Below, one piece after another: positions 52,442-60,542 of a stretch of 64,000 bases of DNA. The stretch spans positions 2,480,001 to 2,544,000 of the forward strand of contig NZ_CP029378.1 in assembly GCF_003268675.1 (NCBI RefSeq). Reading direction: 5' to 3'. The translations under genes were made by a program, and so were the position numbers. The notes beneath the pieces are model-generated. The model was not told the DNA's origin. It searched no databases and saw nothing but the letters and a program-made list of their open reading frames with translations. How positions within the stretch are numbered: position 1 is the stretch's first letter; each line of letters begins with the position of its first letter. This DNA comes from Streptomyces bacillaris (GTDB taxonomy: Bacteria > Actinomycetota > Actinomycetes > Streptomycetales > Streptomycetaceae).

Positions 52442-53314
52442 ATGAGCCGCCCGCCCACCTTCACGCCGCCCCCCTGCGCCACCGCCCGCGTCCTGCGTAC
52501 CGAGCGCGGGGACTTCGCCGTCCTGGACGCCGTACCGGACGCCCCCGCCCGCGCCACCGCCCTCCTGCTGCCCGGGTACACCGGGAGCAAGGAGGACTTC
52601 ATCGCGCTGCTCGAACCGCTGTGCGCGGCCGGGTACCGGGTCGTCGCCGTGGACGGGCGCGGGCAGTACGAGTCGGAGGGGACGGACCGCCAGGAGGACT
52701 ACGCCCAGGACGAGTTGGCCCGCGATGTGCTCGCCCAGGCGACGGCCCTGACCGAAGACGGCCTGACCGAAGGCGGCGGGACGCTGCACCTGCTCGGGCA
52801 CTCGCTCGGCGGCCAGATCTCCCGTGCGGCCGTCCTGCTGGACGCCACCCCGTTCCGCTCGCTGACCCTGATGTCCTCCGGGCCCGCCGCGGTGGTCCCC
52901 GCCCAGCAGGAGAAGGTGAAGATGCTGGGCGACGCGCTCGCCGTGCTCACCAGGGACGAGGTGTGGGAGGCGATGCGGGCCCTGGACCCGCCGCAGGACG
53001 CGGACACCGGGGACGGCGAGGACATGCGCCGCCGCTGGCTGCGCCACAACCCCGCCCAGCTCATCGCCACCGGAGCCCAGCTCGCCGCCGAACCGGACCG
53101 GGTGGACGAGCTGGCCGCCCTCGGGCTGCCCGTCCACGTCCTGTCCGGCGAGCGCGACGACGTATGGCCGGTGGAGCAGTTCGACGCGATGGCCCGGCGG
53201 CTCGGCGCGCACCGCACCACGATCGCCGGGGCCGAGCACTCCCCCAACACCGCCCGCCCCCACGAGACGGCGTCGGCACTCGCCGCGTTCTGGGACACGG
53301 TCCCCGACGCCTAG
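52442..53314 (+). CDS. Alpha/beta hydrolase
   Basis: 290 residues from an ATG at 52442. Catalytic features: LLLPGYTGSKEDF (oxyanion), VDGRGQYES, LLGHSLGGQISRA (nucleophile Ser), GERDDVWPV (Asp), GAEHSPNTARP (His). Cytoplasmic. It looks like an esterase or lysophospholipase-type enzyme of unknown substrate. The stop lies just before the insertion hotspot. Confidence 0.88.
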   Translation: MSRPPTFTPPPCATARVLRTERGDFAVLDAVPDAPARATALLLPGYTGSKEDFIALLEPLCAAGYRVVAVDGRGQYESEGTDRQEDYAQDELARDVLAQATALTEDGLTEGGGTLHLLGHSLGGQISRAAVLLDATPFRSLTLMSSGPAAVVPAQQEKVKMLGDALAVLTRDEVWEAMRALDPPQDADTGDGEDMRRRWLRHNPAQLIATGAQLAAEPDRVDELAALGLPVHVLSGERDDVWPVEQFDAMARRLGAHRTTIAGAEHSPNTARPHETASALAAFWDTVPDA

Positions 53315-53464
53315 GTTCTGTCTCTTTGGTCAACGTCGGGCCAGGCTGGCGCCTATTGGGCCAGACGGGTGGCCATCTCGGCGAAGCGACCTCTGCGAAC
53401 CGGAGCCCTGTGATCTTCTTGCCGCCGACCCCCGGTTGGGGAACCGTGCGAACAGAGGACTCTT
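53315..53464. other. Short intergenic segment with an IS-end-like sequence
   Basis: 150 bases without coding sequence. TGTCTCTTTGGTCAA at about 53321 partly matches the terminal repeat of the IS5-family element 500 bases downstream (TGCCTCTTTGATGGG), so it may be a remnant of an earlier insertion. The evidence is weak. Confidence 0.3.
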
Positions 53465-53797
53465 ATGGCTTTCGGGAAGTGGGTCAAAAAGACCTGCTCG
53501 GTCACCGCGCCCGTGGCGGCCTCGACCATGCTGGTTGTCGGCTTGTCCACCAACGCCCAGGCCGCCACCGGCACTCTGACCTGGCAGGGAGCCCAGGGCC
53601 AACAGTGGACCTGGAGAAACCCGCCGAGCGGCACGTGCAGCAACTTCGGTGGCAACACGGTCGCTTACAGGCCCCACAACAACACAGGGGAATGGCTCAC
53701 CGTGTACACCGAGTTCGGATGCTCCGGCGCCAAGGCGGAGTTCGGCCCCGGCGCCTACACCACAAGCTGGACCCCGTACTACAGCTTCCGGTACTAG
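53465..53797 (+). CDS. Small secreted protein of unknown function
   Basis: 110 residues from an ATG at 53465 behind AGAGGA. A Sec signal peptide ends at TNAQAATG (cleavage near residue 33). The mature ~77 residues are aromatic and Gly/Asn-rich with two Cys (SGTCSN and FGCSGA) that can form a disulfide, and end SWTPYYSFRY. The size and composition recall small secreted beta-sandwich or crystallin-like proteins of Streptomyces. No catalytic motif. Codon use is less GC-extreme than its neighbours and it lies against an IS element, so acquisition by transfer is possible. Confidence 0.75.
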   Translation: MAFGKWVKKTCSVTAPVAASTMLVVGLSTNAQAATGTLTWQGAQGQQWTWRNPPSGTCSNFGGNTVAYRPHNNTGEWLTVYTEFGCSGAKAEFGPGAYTTSWTPYYSFRY

Positions 53798-53859
53798 GCA
53801 TCGTCTCGTCGATCACGTCTAGAGCGTGCCTCTTTGATGGGTTGATCAGTTGATCGGAT

Positions 53860-54719
53860 GTGTCTGTCCGGTTAGTGATCACTGATGCGATGTGGGACCG
53901 GATCGAGCCGCTGATGCCGGCCGATCCGGTCCGCGGGCGGCGGTGGGCCGACCACCGCCGCACCCTTGAGGCCATCGCGTGGAAGTACCGCACCTGCTCG
54001 CCCTGGCGGGCCCTGCCGGACGAACTCGGCTCGTTCCAGACCGCTCACAAGAGGCTGCTCAGGTGGGCCGTGGACGGCACCTGGGAACGGATTCTCGCGG
54101 CGCTTTTGGAAGTGGCCGAGGCCGGTGACGACATCGGCTGGACCGTGTCGGTGGACTCCACGGTCTGCCGGGCCCACCAGCACGCCGCCGGAGCCAGGAA
54201 AAAGGGGTTCCGGATCGGGCTGAGCCAGACGACCACGCGCTCGGTCGTTCTCGCGGCGGCCTGAGTACGAAAGTCCACCTAGTCAGCGACAGTCATGCAC
54301 GACCCCTTGTCCTCCGCGTCACCGCAGGCCAAGCAGGCGACGCCCCGGCCTTCGAGGCCGTCATGGCGGGCATCCGTGTTCCGCGAAGCGGACCCGGAAG
54401 ACCGAAGACCCGACCAGATGCAGTCCTGGCGGACCGCGCGTATTCATCCCGCGCGATCCGAAGCCATCTCCGCCGGCGCGGGATCCGCGCCGTCATTCCC
54501 CAGCCGTCCGACCAGGTGGGCCACCGCCTGCGACGAGGCAGCGCCGGTGGCCGCCCACCCGCTTTCGACGCCGAAGCATACAAGCAGCGCAACGCGGTCG
54601 AGCGGTGCATCAACCGGTTCAAGCAGTGGCGCGGGCTGGCCATGCGAACCGACAAGCTCGCCATCGCCTACCAGGCCGCACTCCACCTCGCCGCCATCCT
54701 CATCTGGGCACGAAGATGA
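53860..54719 (+). CDS. IS5-family transposase, -1 frameshift
   Basis: The zero-frame product starts at GTG 53860 (MSVRLVITDAMWDRIEPLMP) and runs 115 codons to AGG-AAA-AAG at 54196-54204. A -1 shift on AAAAAGGGG (54199-54207) continues into EPDDHALGRSRGG and LSTKVHL, to a stop at 54717, giving 286 residues. The DDE triad is visible: VSVDSTVC, VLADRAYSS, RNAVERCINR. Without the shift the product ends after VVLAAA at 54264. IS427-type transposases are often made by programmed frameshifting, and the homopolymeric run supports that here. Confidence 0.85.
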
Positions 54720-54792
54720 CCTGACTCAGCAGGCGGGCCGGCCGGGACGGAAATGCCGCCCCACGCCGCTGCCCGTGCGCGAGGATGACCTC

Positions 54793-55050
54793 ATGGACGA
54801 CCTCGTCAGGTTCCTTCGGGACCGCAACATGGCGGACAACCACGCCTATGCCGAGGTGGCCCACCGCTTCGGCGGCGACGCCCTCCTCGACAGCCACCTG
54901 CCGATGCTCGACCTGGTCGACATGCTGGCCAGGCAATACGAAGCAATGGATCCGGCGGATGCACGCCACGCAGGTCTCGCGTACGCGCTCAACATGCTGG
55001 CGCAGTCGTACGCCGAGCACCCCGACTACCGCCAGGAGTGGCGTCCGTAG
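54793..55050 (+). CDS. DUF6221-like passenger protein inside IS element
   Basis: 85 residues from an ATG at 54793. Both ends resemble Streptomyces DUF6221 proteins (start MDDLVRFLRDR, end SYAEHPDYRQEWRP). The middle (LPMLDLVDMLARQYEAMDP) is shorter and divergent and lacks the Cys-containing region of typical members. It lies between the transposase stop and the right inverted repeat, so it moves with the element. No Shine-Dalgarno is obvious. Function unknown; it could be an inactive fragment. Confidence 0.65.
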   Translation: MDDLVRFLRDRNMADNHAYAEVAHRFGGDALLDSHLPMLDLVDMLARQYEAMDPADARHAGLAYALNMLAQSYAEHPDYRQEWRP

Positions 55051-55071
55051 GCCCCATCAAGGAGACACGCT

Positions 55072-56028
55072 CTAGGTGTGTGGTTCGGACAGGTTGGTGC
55101 CGCGGCTGGCGGGTGTGTGGCCGCCGATTGCGGTGTGGGGTCGGTGGTAGTTGTACCAGTGGAGCCAGCGGGTGAATGCTTCCATCCGGTCCCGGTCTGA
55201 GGTGTAGGGCTTCTGGTAGGCCCATTCGTCGAGCAGGGTGCGGTGGAAGCGTTCGACCTTTCCGTTGGTCCGGGGCCGCCAGGGCCTGGTCCAGCGGGGC
55301 TGGATGTCCAGGTCTCGGCAGGTGTGGCGCCAGGTGTTCTTGCTGTAGGCCCAGGCGTTGTCGGTCAGGACCCGTTCGATGCGGATGCCCAGGGACGCGA
55401 AGTAGGCCGTGGCCCGGACGAGAAAGCCTGCGCAGGTCGGGGCGGTCTCGTCGGGCAGGTCCTCGGTGCAGGCGATGCGGCTGTGGTCGTCGAGGGCGGT
55501 GTGCAGGTAGGCCCAGCCGGCGCCGTCGGTCCGGCTGCGGTGGCCCTCGGCCCGGCCGAGGGTCTTGTGGCCGCCGCCGTCGGGGATGCGGCCCAGCTTC
55601 TTGACGTCGATGTGGACCAGTTCGCCGGGTCGGGCGCGTTCGTAGCGGCGGACGGGCTCGCCGGTGGCCCGGTCCAGGGCGGCCAGTGGCGGCAGGCCGT
55701 GCCGGACCAGGATCCGGTGGGCGGTCGAGGCGGCAACGCCGCATCGGACGGCCAGTCGCAGCGGTCCGATCCGGTGCTCGCGCCGCAGCCGGAGAACCTG
55801 CTCCTCGACGGTGGCCGCGGTCCTGCGGGGCTGGCGGTGCGGGCGGCTGGAGCGGTCGCTCATTCCGGTGACGCCGAGCTGCCGGTAGCGGCGGGCCCAG
55901 CGGGCGGCGGTGGTGTGGCTGACCTGGAAACGCTCGGCCACCCGCCGTACGGGCCATCCGTCCTCGACGACGCAGCGGGCCAGACGGAGTCTCCCGGTCT
56001 CGGTCAGCGGGGCATTACGGTGTACCAC
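55072..56028 (-). CDS. IS481-family transposase
   Basis: 318 residues from a GTG at 56028 (MVHRNAPLTETGRLRLARCV). N-terminal helix-turn-helix DGWPVRRVAERFQVSHTTAA, a second HTH near MSDRSSRPHRQPRRT, then the DDE core: VHIDVKKLGR, VLTDNAWAYS and NGKVERFHRTLLDEWAY. It is a complete IS481-type integrase-like transposase. The TAG stop is part of the CTAG shared with the neighbouring IS5-type element, so that insertion sits exactly at the end of this one. An upstream in-frame extension to 56091 is unlikely. Confidence 0.9.
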   Translation of the reverse strand: MVHRNAPLTETGRLRLARCVVEDGWPVRRVAERFQVSHTTAARWARRYRQLGVTGMSDRSSRPHRQPRRTAATVEEQVLRLRREHRIGPLRLAVRCGVAASTAHRILVRHGLPPLAALDRATGEPVRRYERARPGELVHIDVKKLGRIPDGGGHKTLGRAEGHRSRTDGAGWAYLHTALDDHSRIACTEDLPDETAPTCAGFLVRATAYFASLGIRIERVLTDNAWAYSKNTWRHTCRDLDIQPRWTRPWRPRTNGKVERFHRTLLDEWAYQKPYTSDRDRMEAFTRWLHWYNYHRPHTAIGGHTPASRGTNLSEPHT

Positions 56029-56137
56029 GAGGGCCTCCTGATCTCGGTGGAGATGTCGCAATCCACACCGAACCCGGAGGCCCTCACCCATTTCAAGAAC
56101 CCAGCACGCGTGTCACCAACGTCCCGGGACAACACAT
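55076..56137 (-). mobile_element. IS481-family insertion sequence
   Basis: 1062 bp with imperfect 24-bp terminal inverted repeats (55076-55099 and 56114-56137, about 17 of 24 agree; both contain GTTGGTG inward and TGTGT outward). CTAG flanks it at 55072-55075 and 56138-56141. It carries one transposase that reads through almost its full length. Confidence 0.8.
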
Positions 56138-56140
56138 CTA

Positions 56141-56174
56141 GGGCGTGTCCGGCGGATCAGGACCGGACACACCC
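56141..56174. terminator. Hairpin at the end of the NYN gene
   Basis: GGGCGTGTCCGG and CCGGACACACCC form a 12-bp stem with one mismatch and a 10-base loop, 6 bases after the NYN stop. It is bracketed by TAG and TAA and also resembles the ends of common Streptomyces insertion elements, so it may be a solo mini-element serving as terminator. Confidence 0.7.
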
Positions 56175-56180
56175 TAAGGG

Positions 56181-57074
56181 TCAGAACTGCGCCTGCAGGT
56201 GCTGCCAGAAGCCGTCGCGCAGGGCCCGGCGCAGGTGGGCGTGGCCGCGCAGGGAGTGCTGGAGGAGGCGTTCGGCCTCGACCAGCAGGTCCTGGTCGAC
56301 GGAGCCCGGGAGGTAGGGGTGACCGGGCAGCAGGTCGACGAGGGATTCACGGCCGCGGGCGGCGAGCCAGGCGGTGGCGATCTGGGCGCCGACGAAGCGG
56401 ACGTCCTCCCGTGAGGGGGCCGGGGTGTCGTCCTCGTACGTGGTGACCGGGCGCCGGGTGACGTACGGGCGGCAGAAGTCGAGGTCGAAGGTGCGCTGGC
56501 TGTCGACTTCCCAGAGCAGCGGTTCGGCCTGGTTACGGCCTTCGGCGGCCTCGATGCCCCAGAGGTGGACGCGGGCACCGTACCCCTGGGCGGCCTCGAC
56601 CGCCGAGACCAGGTCCTCGTCGCCGCCGATGAGGGCCGCATCGCTGATGGCGCGGTGCCGGGCGAGCGATTCGAGGTCGGTGCGGATGAGGGAGTCGACG
56701 CCCTTCTGCTGGTTGTTGGCGTTGAGGTTGCCGAGCCGCACCTTGACGTCCGGCAGTTCCGCGATGGCCTGCTGCTCGGTGGTGTGGATGCGGCGTCTGG
56801 CCCCGTCGTACCAGTAGACGCGCAGCAGCCTGCTGTCCGCGAAGATCGTGCGGGCCCGGTCGATGAAGGCCTCGATCAGCCCCTCCGCATCCAGGTCGAA
56901 GGAGCGGCGGTCCTCGGTGCCGGTGACGAGCAGCCCGGCCGCGGCGTACACATACCCCGCGTCCACGAAGATGGCGTGGGTGGAGGGGGTCTTGGCGACC
57001 TCCATGAGCATGCGCTGGAGCAGTTCGTTGGTGCGGTCCAGACGCTCCGCGATATCCGCCGGGTACTTAGACAT
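56181..57074 (-). CDS. NYN (PIN-like) domain protein
   Basis: 297 residues from an ATG at 57074 (AAGGA ~11 bases upstream). NYN ribonuclease-like core from residue ~30: HAIFVDAGYVYAAAG, RVYWYDGARRR, KGVDSLIRTDLESLA and DAALIGGDEDLVSAVEAAQ carry the conserved Asp residues of the metal site. The C-terminal ~100 residues form a helical domain (VRFVGAQIATAWLAARGRES, LLVEAERLLQHSL). Such LabA/DUF88-type proteins are predicted RNases in RNA turnover or phage defence. It is divergent from a 50-residue gene and lies immediately next to the IS481 element. Confidence 0.85.
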   Translation of the reverse strand: MSKYPADIAERLDRTNELLQRMLMEVAKTPSTHAIFVDAGYVYAAAGLLVTGTEDRRSFDLDAEGLIEAFIDRARTIFADSRLLRVYWYDGARRRIHTTEQQAIAELPDVKVRLGNLNANNQQKGVDSLIRTDLESLARHRAISDAALIGGDEDLVSAVEAAQGYGARVHLWGIEAAEGRNQAEPLLWEVDSQRTFDLDFCRPYVTRRPVTTYEDDTPAPSREDVRFVGAQIATAWLAARGRESLVDLLPGHPYLPGSVDQDLLVEAERLLQHSLRGHAHLRRALRDGFWQHLQAQF

Positions 57075-57160
57075 CCAAAAAATTTCCTTAGCGTAGGGAA
57101 TGTTTGTACCAGGCAAGCCGTTGCCACATGCAAGGAACCGACGAGACGAAGGGAAGCCCT

Positions 57161-57313
57161 GTGCGCTTCGAGATCATGCGACTCGACGACGTCGACGGTA
57201 CCGCCGTGGACAGCACCGTCGTGGACGCCGCCTCCGTCGACCGGATCGTGCGGCAGGCCGCGGCCACGGGTCAGCGCGTCTACATCCGGCCGGCCGGAAG
57301 CGCGGCTTCGTAA
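57161..57313 (+). CDS. 50-residue conserved hypothetical protein
   Basis: GTG start at 57161 with AAGGGA six bases upstream. The peptide starts MRFEIMRLDDVDGTAVDSTV, continues with DAASVDRIVRQAAATGQRVY and ends IRPAGSAAS. It has a compact alpha/beta composition without Cys. Similar tiny proteins occur in other Streptomyces next to an NYN gene, as far as I recall. Function unknown. A terminator follows. Confidence 0.7.
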   Translation: MRFEIMRLDDVDGTAVDSTVVDAASVDRIVRQAAATGQRVYIRPAGSAAS

Positions 57314-57339
57314 CGCCCCACGCACCACCGAAGGCAGAG

Positions 57340-57375
57340 CAGCGCCCCCGCACGGAAGGCCGCGCGGGGGCGCTG
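57340..57375. terminator. Bidirectional terminator before marC-type gene
   Basis: 12-bp perfect stem (57340-57351 with 57364-57375), 12-base loop, between convergent genes. Confidence 0.8.
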
Positions 57376-57393
57376 TGGTGTGCGGGGACGGCC

Positions 57394-57999
57394 TCAGGAG
57401 GTCTGGATGACCTGGGTGACACCGTTGATGATCTGCTGTACGGCGATGGCCGAGAGCATCATCCCGGCGAGCCGGGTCACCAGGACCACCCCGCCGTCCT
57501 TGATGATCCGGATGATCACCAGCGAGTAGCGCATCGCCAGCCAGAGCACCACGTGCATGGCCACGATCGCGGACCAGACGGAGAGCTGGCCGCCGAACCC
57601 GTCGGCGTGCTGCACGGCCAGGATGACCGAGACGATCGCACCGGGACCGGCCAGCAGCGGCATGCCCAGCGGTACGAGCGCCACGTTGACGTCCTTGGTC
57701 TGCGTCGGCTGCTCCGTCTTGCCGGTCAGCAGGTCCAGCGCGATGAGCAGCAGCAGAAGTCCGCCCGCGATCATCAGGGCGGGTACGGAGACATGCAGAT
57801 AGTCCAGGATCTGCTGGCCCAGCAGACCGAAGACGGCGATCACGCCGAAGGCGACCGCCACCGCCTGGAGCGCCATCCTGCGCTGCACCTTGGCGGGGCG
57901 GCCCGCGGTGAGGGCCAGGAAGATCGGAGTGACTCCGGGCGGATCCATAATCACAAAAAGGGTGAGAAAAAGGGATCCGAAGACAGCGACGTCGAACAC
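57394..57999 (-). CDS. MarC-family membrane protein
   Basis: 201 residues from a GTG at 57999 behind AAGG. Six predicted membrane helices and the MarC family features FVIMDPPGVTPIFLALTAG, near-repeated as VPLGMPLLAGPGAIVSVIL. The family is of uncertain function, named from the mar locus but not a proven resistance factor; an amino-acid or small-molecule transporter is suspected. Single gene flanked by terminator and a PHP gene. Confidence 0.9.
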   Translation of the reverse strand: MFDVAVFGSLFLTLFVIMDPPGVTPIFLALTAGRPAKVQRRMALQAVAVAFGVIAVFGLLGQQILDYLHVSVPALMIAGGLLLLLIALDLLTGKTEQPTQTKDVNVALVPLGMPLLAGPGAIVSVILAVQHADGFGGQLSVWSAIVAMHVVLWLAMRYSLVIIRIIKDGGVVLVTRLAGMMLSAIAVQQIINGVTQVIQTS

Positions 58000-58139
58000 A
58001 GTGAGCCTTGCGAGAGATGAGCGGGTGGTACGGAGGTGCGCGGGCCTGTCCGGTCCGCCGTCGGCGCACGACGGCGGAGGGGAAGGGCGCGCGGGAGTGG
58101 AACGTGGTGCGGTACGGGAAGGGGCGGGCCCGTGGGGCC

Positions 58140-59006
58140 CTAGCGGCGGCCTGCTCCGCCCGCGCCCGGCACCGGGAAGGCTCCCGTGGCGCGCCGGGTG
58201 ATCTCGCCGTAGATCTCCGGGTCGGTGGTGTACTCACCGAGCCGGACGGTCTTTCGGCTGCCGTGGTAGTCGCTGGAGCCGGTGGTCAGGAGCCCCAGCT
58301 CCCGGGCGAGACCGCGCAGCCGGGCCCGGGTGGGCTCGTCGTGGTCCATGTGGTCGACCTCGATGCCGTCGAGGCCCGCAGCGGCGAGCGCGGCCAGCTC
58401 GGCCTCGGGGACCACTTCACCGCGCTTGGCGGCCGCCGGGTGGGCGAAGACGGTGACACCGCCCGCCGCCTTGACCAGCCGGATCGCCTCGAAGGGGTCC
58501 AGCTCGTGCTTCTCGGCGTAGGCCCGGCCGCCGTTGCCCAGCCACTCGGGCGTGAAGGCGTCGGAGACCGTGTCCACGACGCCCAGCTCGACGAGAGCGG
58601 CGGCCACGTGCGGGCGGCCGACCGAGCCGTCCCCGGCGATCCGGGCGACCTGCTCCCAGGTGATGGGCACGTCGAGGGCGCGGAGCTTGCGGACCATCTC
58701 CTGGGCGCGGGGCACCCGGTCGTCGCGGACCAGCTCGCGTTCGCGCTCCAGCTCGGGGTCGGCGGGGTCGAAGAGATACGCCAGCATGTGCAGGCCCACC
58801 CCGTTGAGCCGACAGGACAGCTCGGCGCCGGTGACCAGGGTGAGCCCCTCGGGCAGCGCGTCGATGGCCTGCTGGTGGCCGCCGACGGTGTCGTGGTCGG
58901 TGAGCGCGACGACGTCCAGCCCCGCGGCGGCGGCGTTGGCGACCAGCTCGGCGGGGGTGTCCGTACCGTCCGAAGCGGTGGAGTGGGTGTGCAGGTCGAT
59001 GCGCAC
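58140..59006 (-). CDS. PHP-domain phosphoesterase
   Basis: 288 residues from a GTG at 59006 (GGAG nine bases upstream). PHP metal-binding motifs: DLHTHSTASDG (HxH), ALTDHDTVGG, GAELSC, HPAAAKRGE and SSDYHGS, with the expected Asp/His spacing. The type matches YciV/RNase AM-like enzymes that act on 3',5'-nucleoside bisphosphates or short RNA 5' ends. Cytoplasmic. Genes on either side are on the same strand but well separated. Confidence 0.88.
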   Translation of the reverse strand: MRIDLHTHSTASDGTDTPAELVANAAAAGLDVVALTDHDTVGGHQQAIDALPEGLTLVTGAELSCRLNGVGLHMLAYLFDPADPELERERELVRDDRVPRAQEMVRKLRALDVPITWEQVARIAGDGSVGRPHVAAALVELGVVDTVSDAFTPEWLGNGGRAYAEKHELDPFEAIRLVKAAGGVTVFAHPAAAKRGEVVPEAELAALAAAGLDGIEVDHMDHDEPTRARLRGLARELGLLTTGSSDYHGSRKTVRLGEYTTDPEIYGEITRRATGAFPVPGAGGAGRR

Positions 59007-59105
59007 GACGGCTGACTCCAGGGCTCGCGGGCGGACGGGGGACCGCTCAAGGATAACCGCCGCACGTCAGGCCCCCGGCCGCGTACGCCCCGGCCCCCGT
59101 GTGAC

Positions 59106-59783
59106 CTACCGCTCCCCGTTCCCCTGCCGGGGCGGGGACTCCGGCGCGGCCAGGAGGCGCGGGGTCAGCGCGCCGCAGGGGACGAGGTCGACCTCTCCCC
59201 CGGCATCCCGCAGGTCCGTCAGCACCAGCTCGTCGTAGAGCAGCAGCCCCGACTGCTCGGGCCACAGGATCGCCCAGAGCCAGAGGCCGCGCGCCTCGCC
59301 CGCGAAGACCGCCCGGTCCTCGGGGGCGTTCCGGACGTGCCAGAGCGGGGTGGGGCGGCCGGCGGCGTGGACCTTGGCGTCGGGGGCCCCGTCGACGTTC
59401 AGCAGGTTGCCGGGGTCGGGGCCGTCGATCCCCGCGTACCGGGCACCGAGCCCGACCCCCAGCTCCTCGGCGACGAGCAGCATCTCGCCCATGCCCCCCA
59501 GCGGTCCGGGGCCCGAGCAGGCGACGACGGTCGCGCGGCCGCCGCTGCGGTCGTCACCCGCGCTCGCCACCCCGGTGAACAGCCAGCCCACGGGGAGCGG
59601 CCACGGCATCCAGACGGGCACCTGCGAGCGGTGCACCACCACGCCGAGTGCCTCGACGCTCGGCGGGACGACCGGCTGCATCGGGTGCACCTGGCCGTGC
59701 GCGGAGCACTGCCAGGCGTCGGCGAAGAGACCGGGCGCCCTGACCCGGCCACCGCACTTCGGGCAACTGGGTTCGCCCCTCAT
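59106..59783 (-). CDS. DUF6758 family protein
   Basis: 225 residues from an ATG at 59783. A short N-terminal zinc-binding segment (CPKCGGRVRAPG then WQCSAHG) is followed by the conserved body: PVWMPWPLPVGWLFTGV, GDDRSGGRATVVACSGPGPL, LWHVRNAPEDRAVFAGEARG and LWLWAILWPEQSGLLLYDEL. The family is common in Streptomyces and of unknown function. No membrane segment. Confidence 0.8.
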   Translation of the reverse strand: MRGEPSCPKCGGRVRAPGLFADAWQCSAHGQVHPMQPVVPPSVEALGVVVHRSQVPVWMPWPLPVGWLFTGVASAGDDRSGGRATVVACSGPGPLGGMGEMLLVAEELGVGLGARYAGIDGPDPGNLLNVDGAPDAKVHAAGRPTPLWHVRNAPEDRAVFAGEARGLWLWAILWPEQSGLLLYDELVLTDLRDAGGEVDLVPCGALTPRLLAAPESPPRQGNGER

Positions 59784-59887
59784 AGAGCCCCACGGTCCTC
59801 CCCGCCGGTCGCCGCGTCAAGGACGATCACCCTTCCGCAGCGTGGCTGCCGTCCCGGGAGAGCGGCCGCCGCTCCTCCGTACGCCGG

Positions 59888-60472
59888 TCAGTCCAGCGGT
59901 ACTGAGGTACGGAGCGGATCACGCAGGTCCGTTCCGTGCGTGAGCCACCGTTCCTGGAGCTCCTGCGCCCCGCGCACCCGCTTCCAGGCGGCCTCGTTGG
60001 GGGTCATCGGCAGCAGCGGCAGGAAGCGGACCGGGTCCATCGGCTCGTCCAGCTCCAGGTCCTCCACCAGCCCCCCGGACTCCGCCACCAGCACCGAGGT
60101 GAACGGGGCGCCGGGCCAGAGCGGATCCCCCAGGTCCAGCGAGGCGCCCGGGGCCACGACCAGCCCCTCCACCTGCGGGGAGGCGGCCAGCACGGCGAGG
60201 GGGCGCAGCACCTGGTCGGTGGCGGCGAGCCCGGCCCGTACGGAGAGGACCAACTCGGCGCGCGGGCCCTTCACCGGGTCGGCCAGCGGCGAGGTGGGGT
60301 CGGCCATGGGCTGCCCGGACATGCCGAGCGTGGCGTAGCGCACCACGTCGCCGTCGAGGAAGCGGAGCACCTCGATACGGTCCGTGCCGAGGAACGTCAC
60401 ATCGGCGCGGGCGTCCGGCTCCCCGAGGGCCGAGCGGAGCCGGGCTTCGACCAGAGCGAGAATTTCTGCCAT
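59888..60472 (-). CDS. Suppressor-of-fused (SUFU)-like domain protein
   Basis: 194 residues from an ATG at 60472 (MAEILALVEARLRSALGEP). The fold matches bacterial SUFU-domain proteins: VLRFLDGDVVRYATLGMS, RAELVLSVRAGL, then FTSVLVAESGGLVE and PLLPMTPNEAAW. Such proteins are common singletons in actinomycetes, sometimes toxin-immunity-like, but no toxin gene is next to it. Function unknown. It is divergent from the corA leader. Confidence 0.85.
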   Translation of the reverse strand: MAEILALVEARLRSALGEPDARADVTFLGTDRIEVLRFLDGDVVRYATLGMSGQPMADPTSPLADPVKGPRAELVLSVRAGLAATDQVLRPLAVLAASPQVEGLVVAPGASLDLGDPLWPGAPFTSVLVAESGGLVEDLELDEPMDPVRFLPLLPMTPNEAAWKRVRGAQELQERWLTHGTDLRDPLRTSVPLD

Positions 60473-60542
60473 CCGGCGAGCATAGAGTGCGCGCACAGTG
60501 GGCAAAGTAAGGGATTCGCCCGGGACGGCTGATAGCCTGGCC

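Larger units (their letters stand above)
53823..55071 (+). mobile_element. IS5-family (IS427-type) insertion element with passenger gene
   Basis: 1249 bp bounded by 19-bp imperfect inverted repeats, AGCGTGCCTCTTTGATGGG at 53823-53841 and its partner AGCGTGTCTCCTTGATGGG (minus strand) at 55071-55053; 17 of 19 agree. CTAG flanks both ends (53819-53822 and 55072-55075), matching the YTAR target duplication of IS427-type elements. It contains a frameshifted transposase and a DUF6221-like gene, which makes it longer than usual for the group. Confidence 0.85.

Noticed and set aside
53315..56175. Integrative element or prophage remnant
   Set aside because: No integrase of tyrosine or serine type, no tRNA attachment site, no structural phage genes; only two IS elements and a small secreted protein.
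56181..57313. Phage-defence pair of NYN nuclease and 50-residue protein
   Set aside because: The genes are divergent, not an operon, and the small protein has no antitoxin features.
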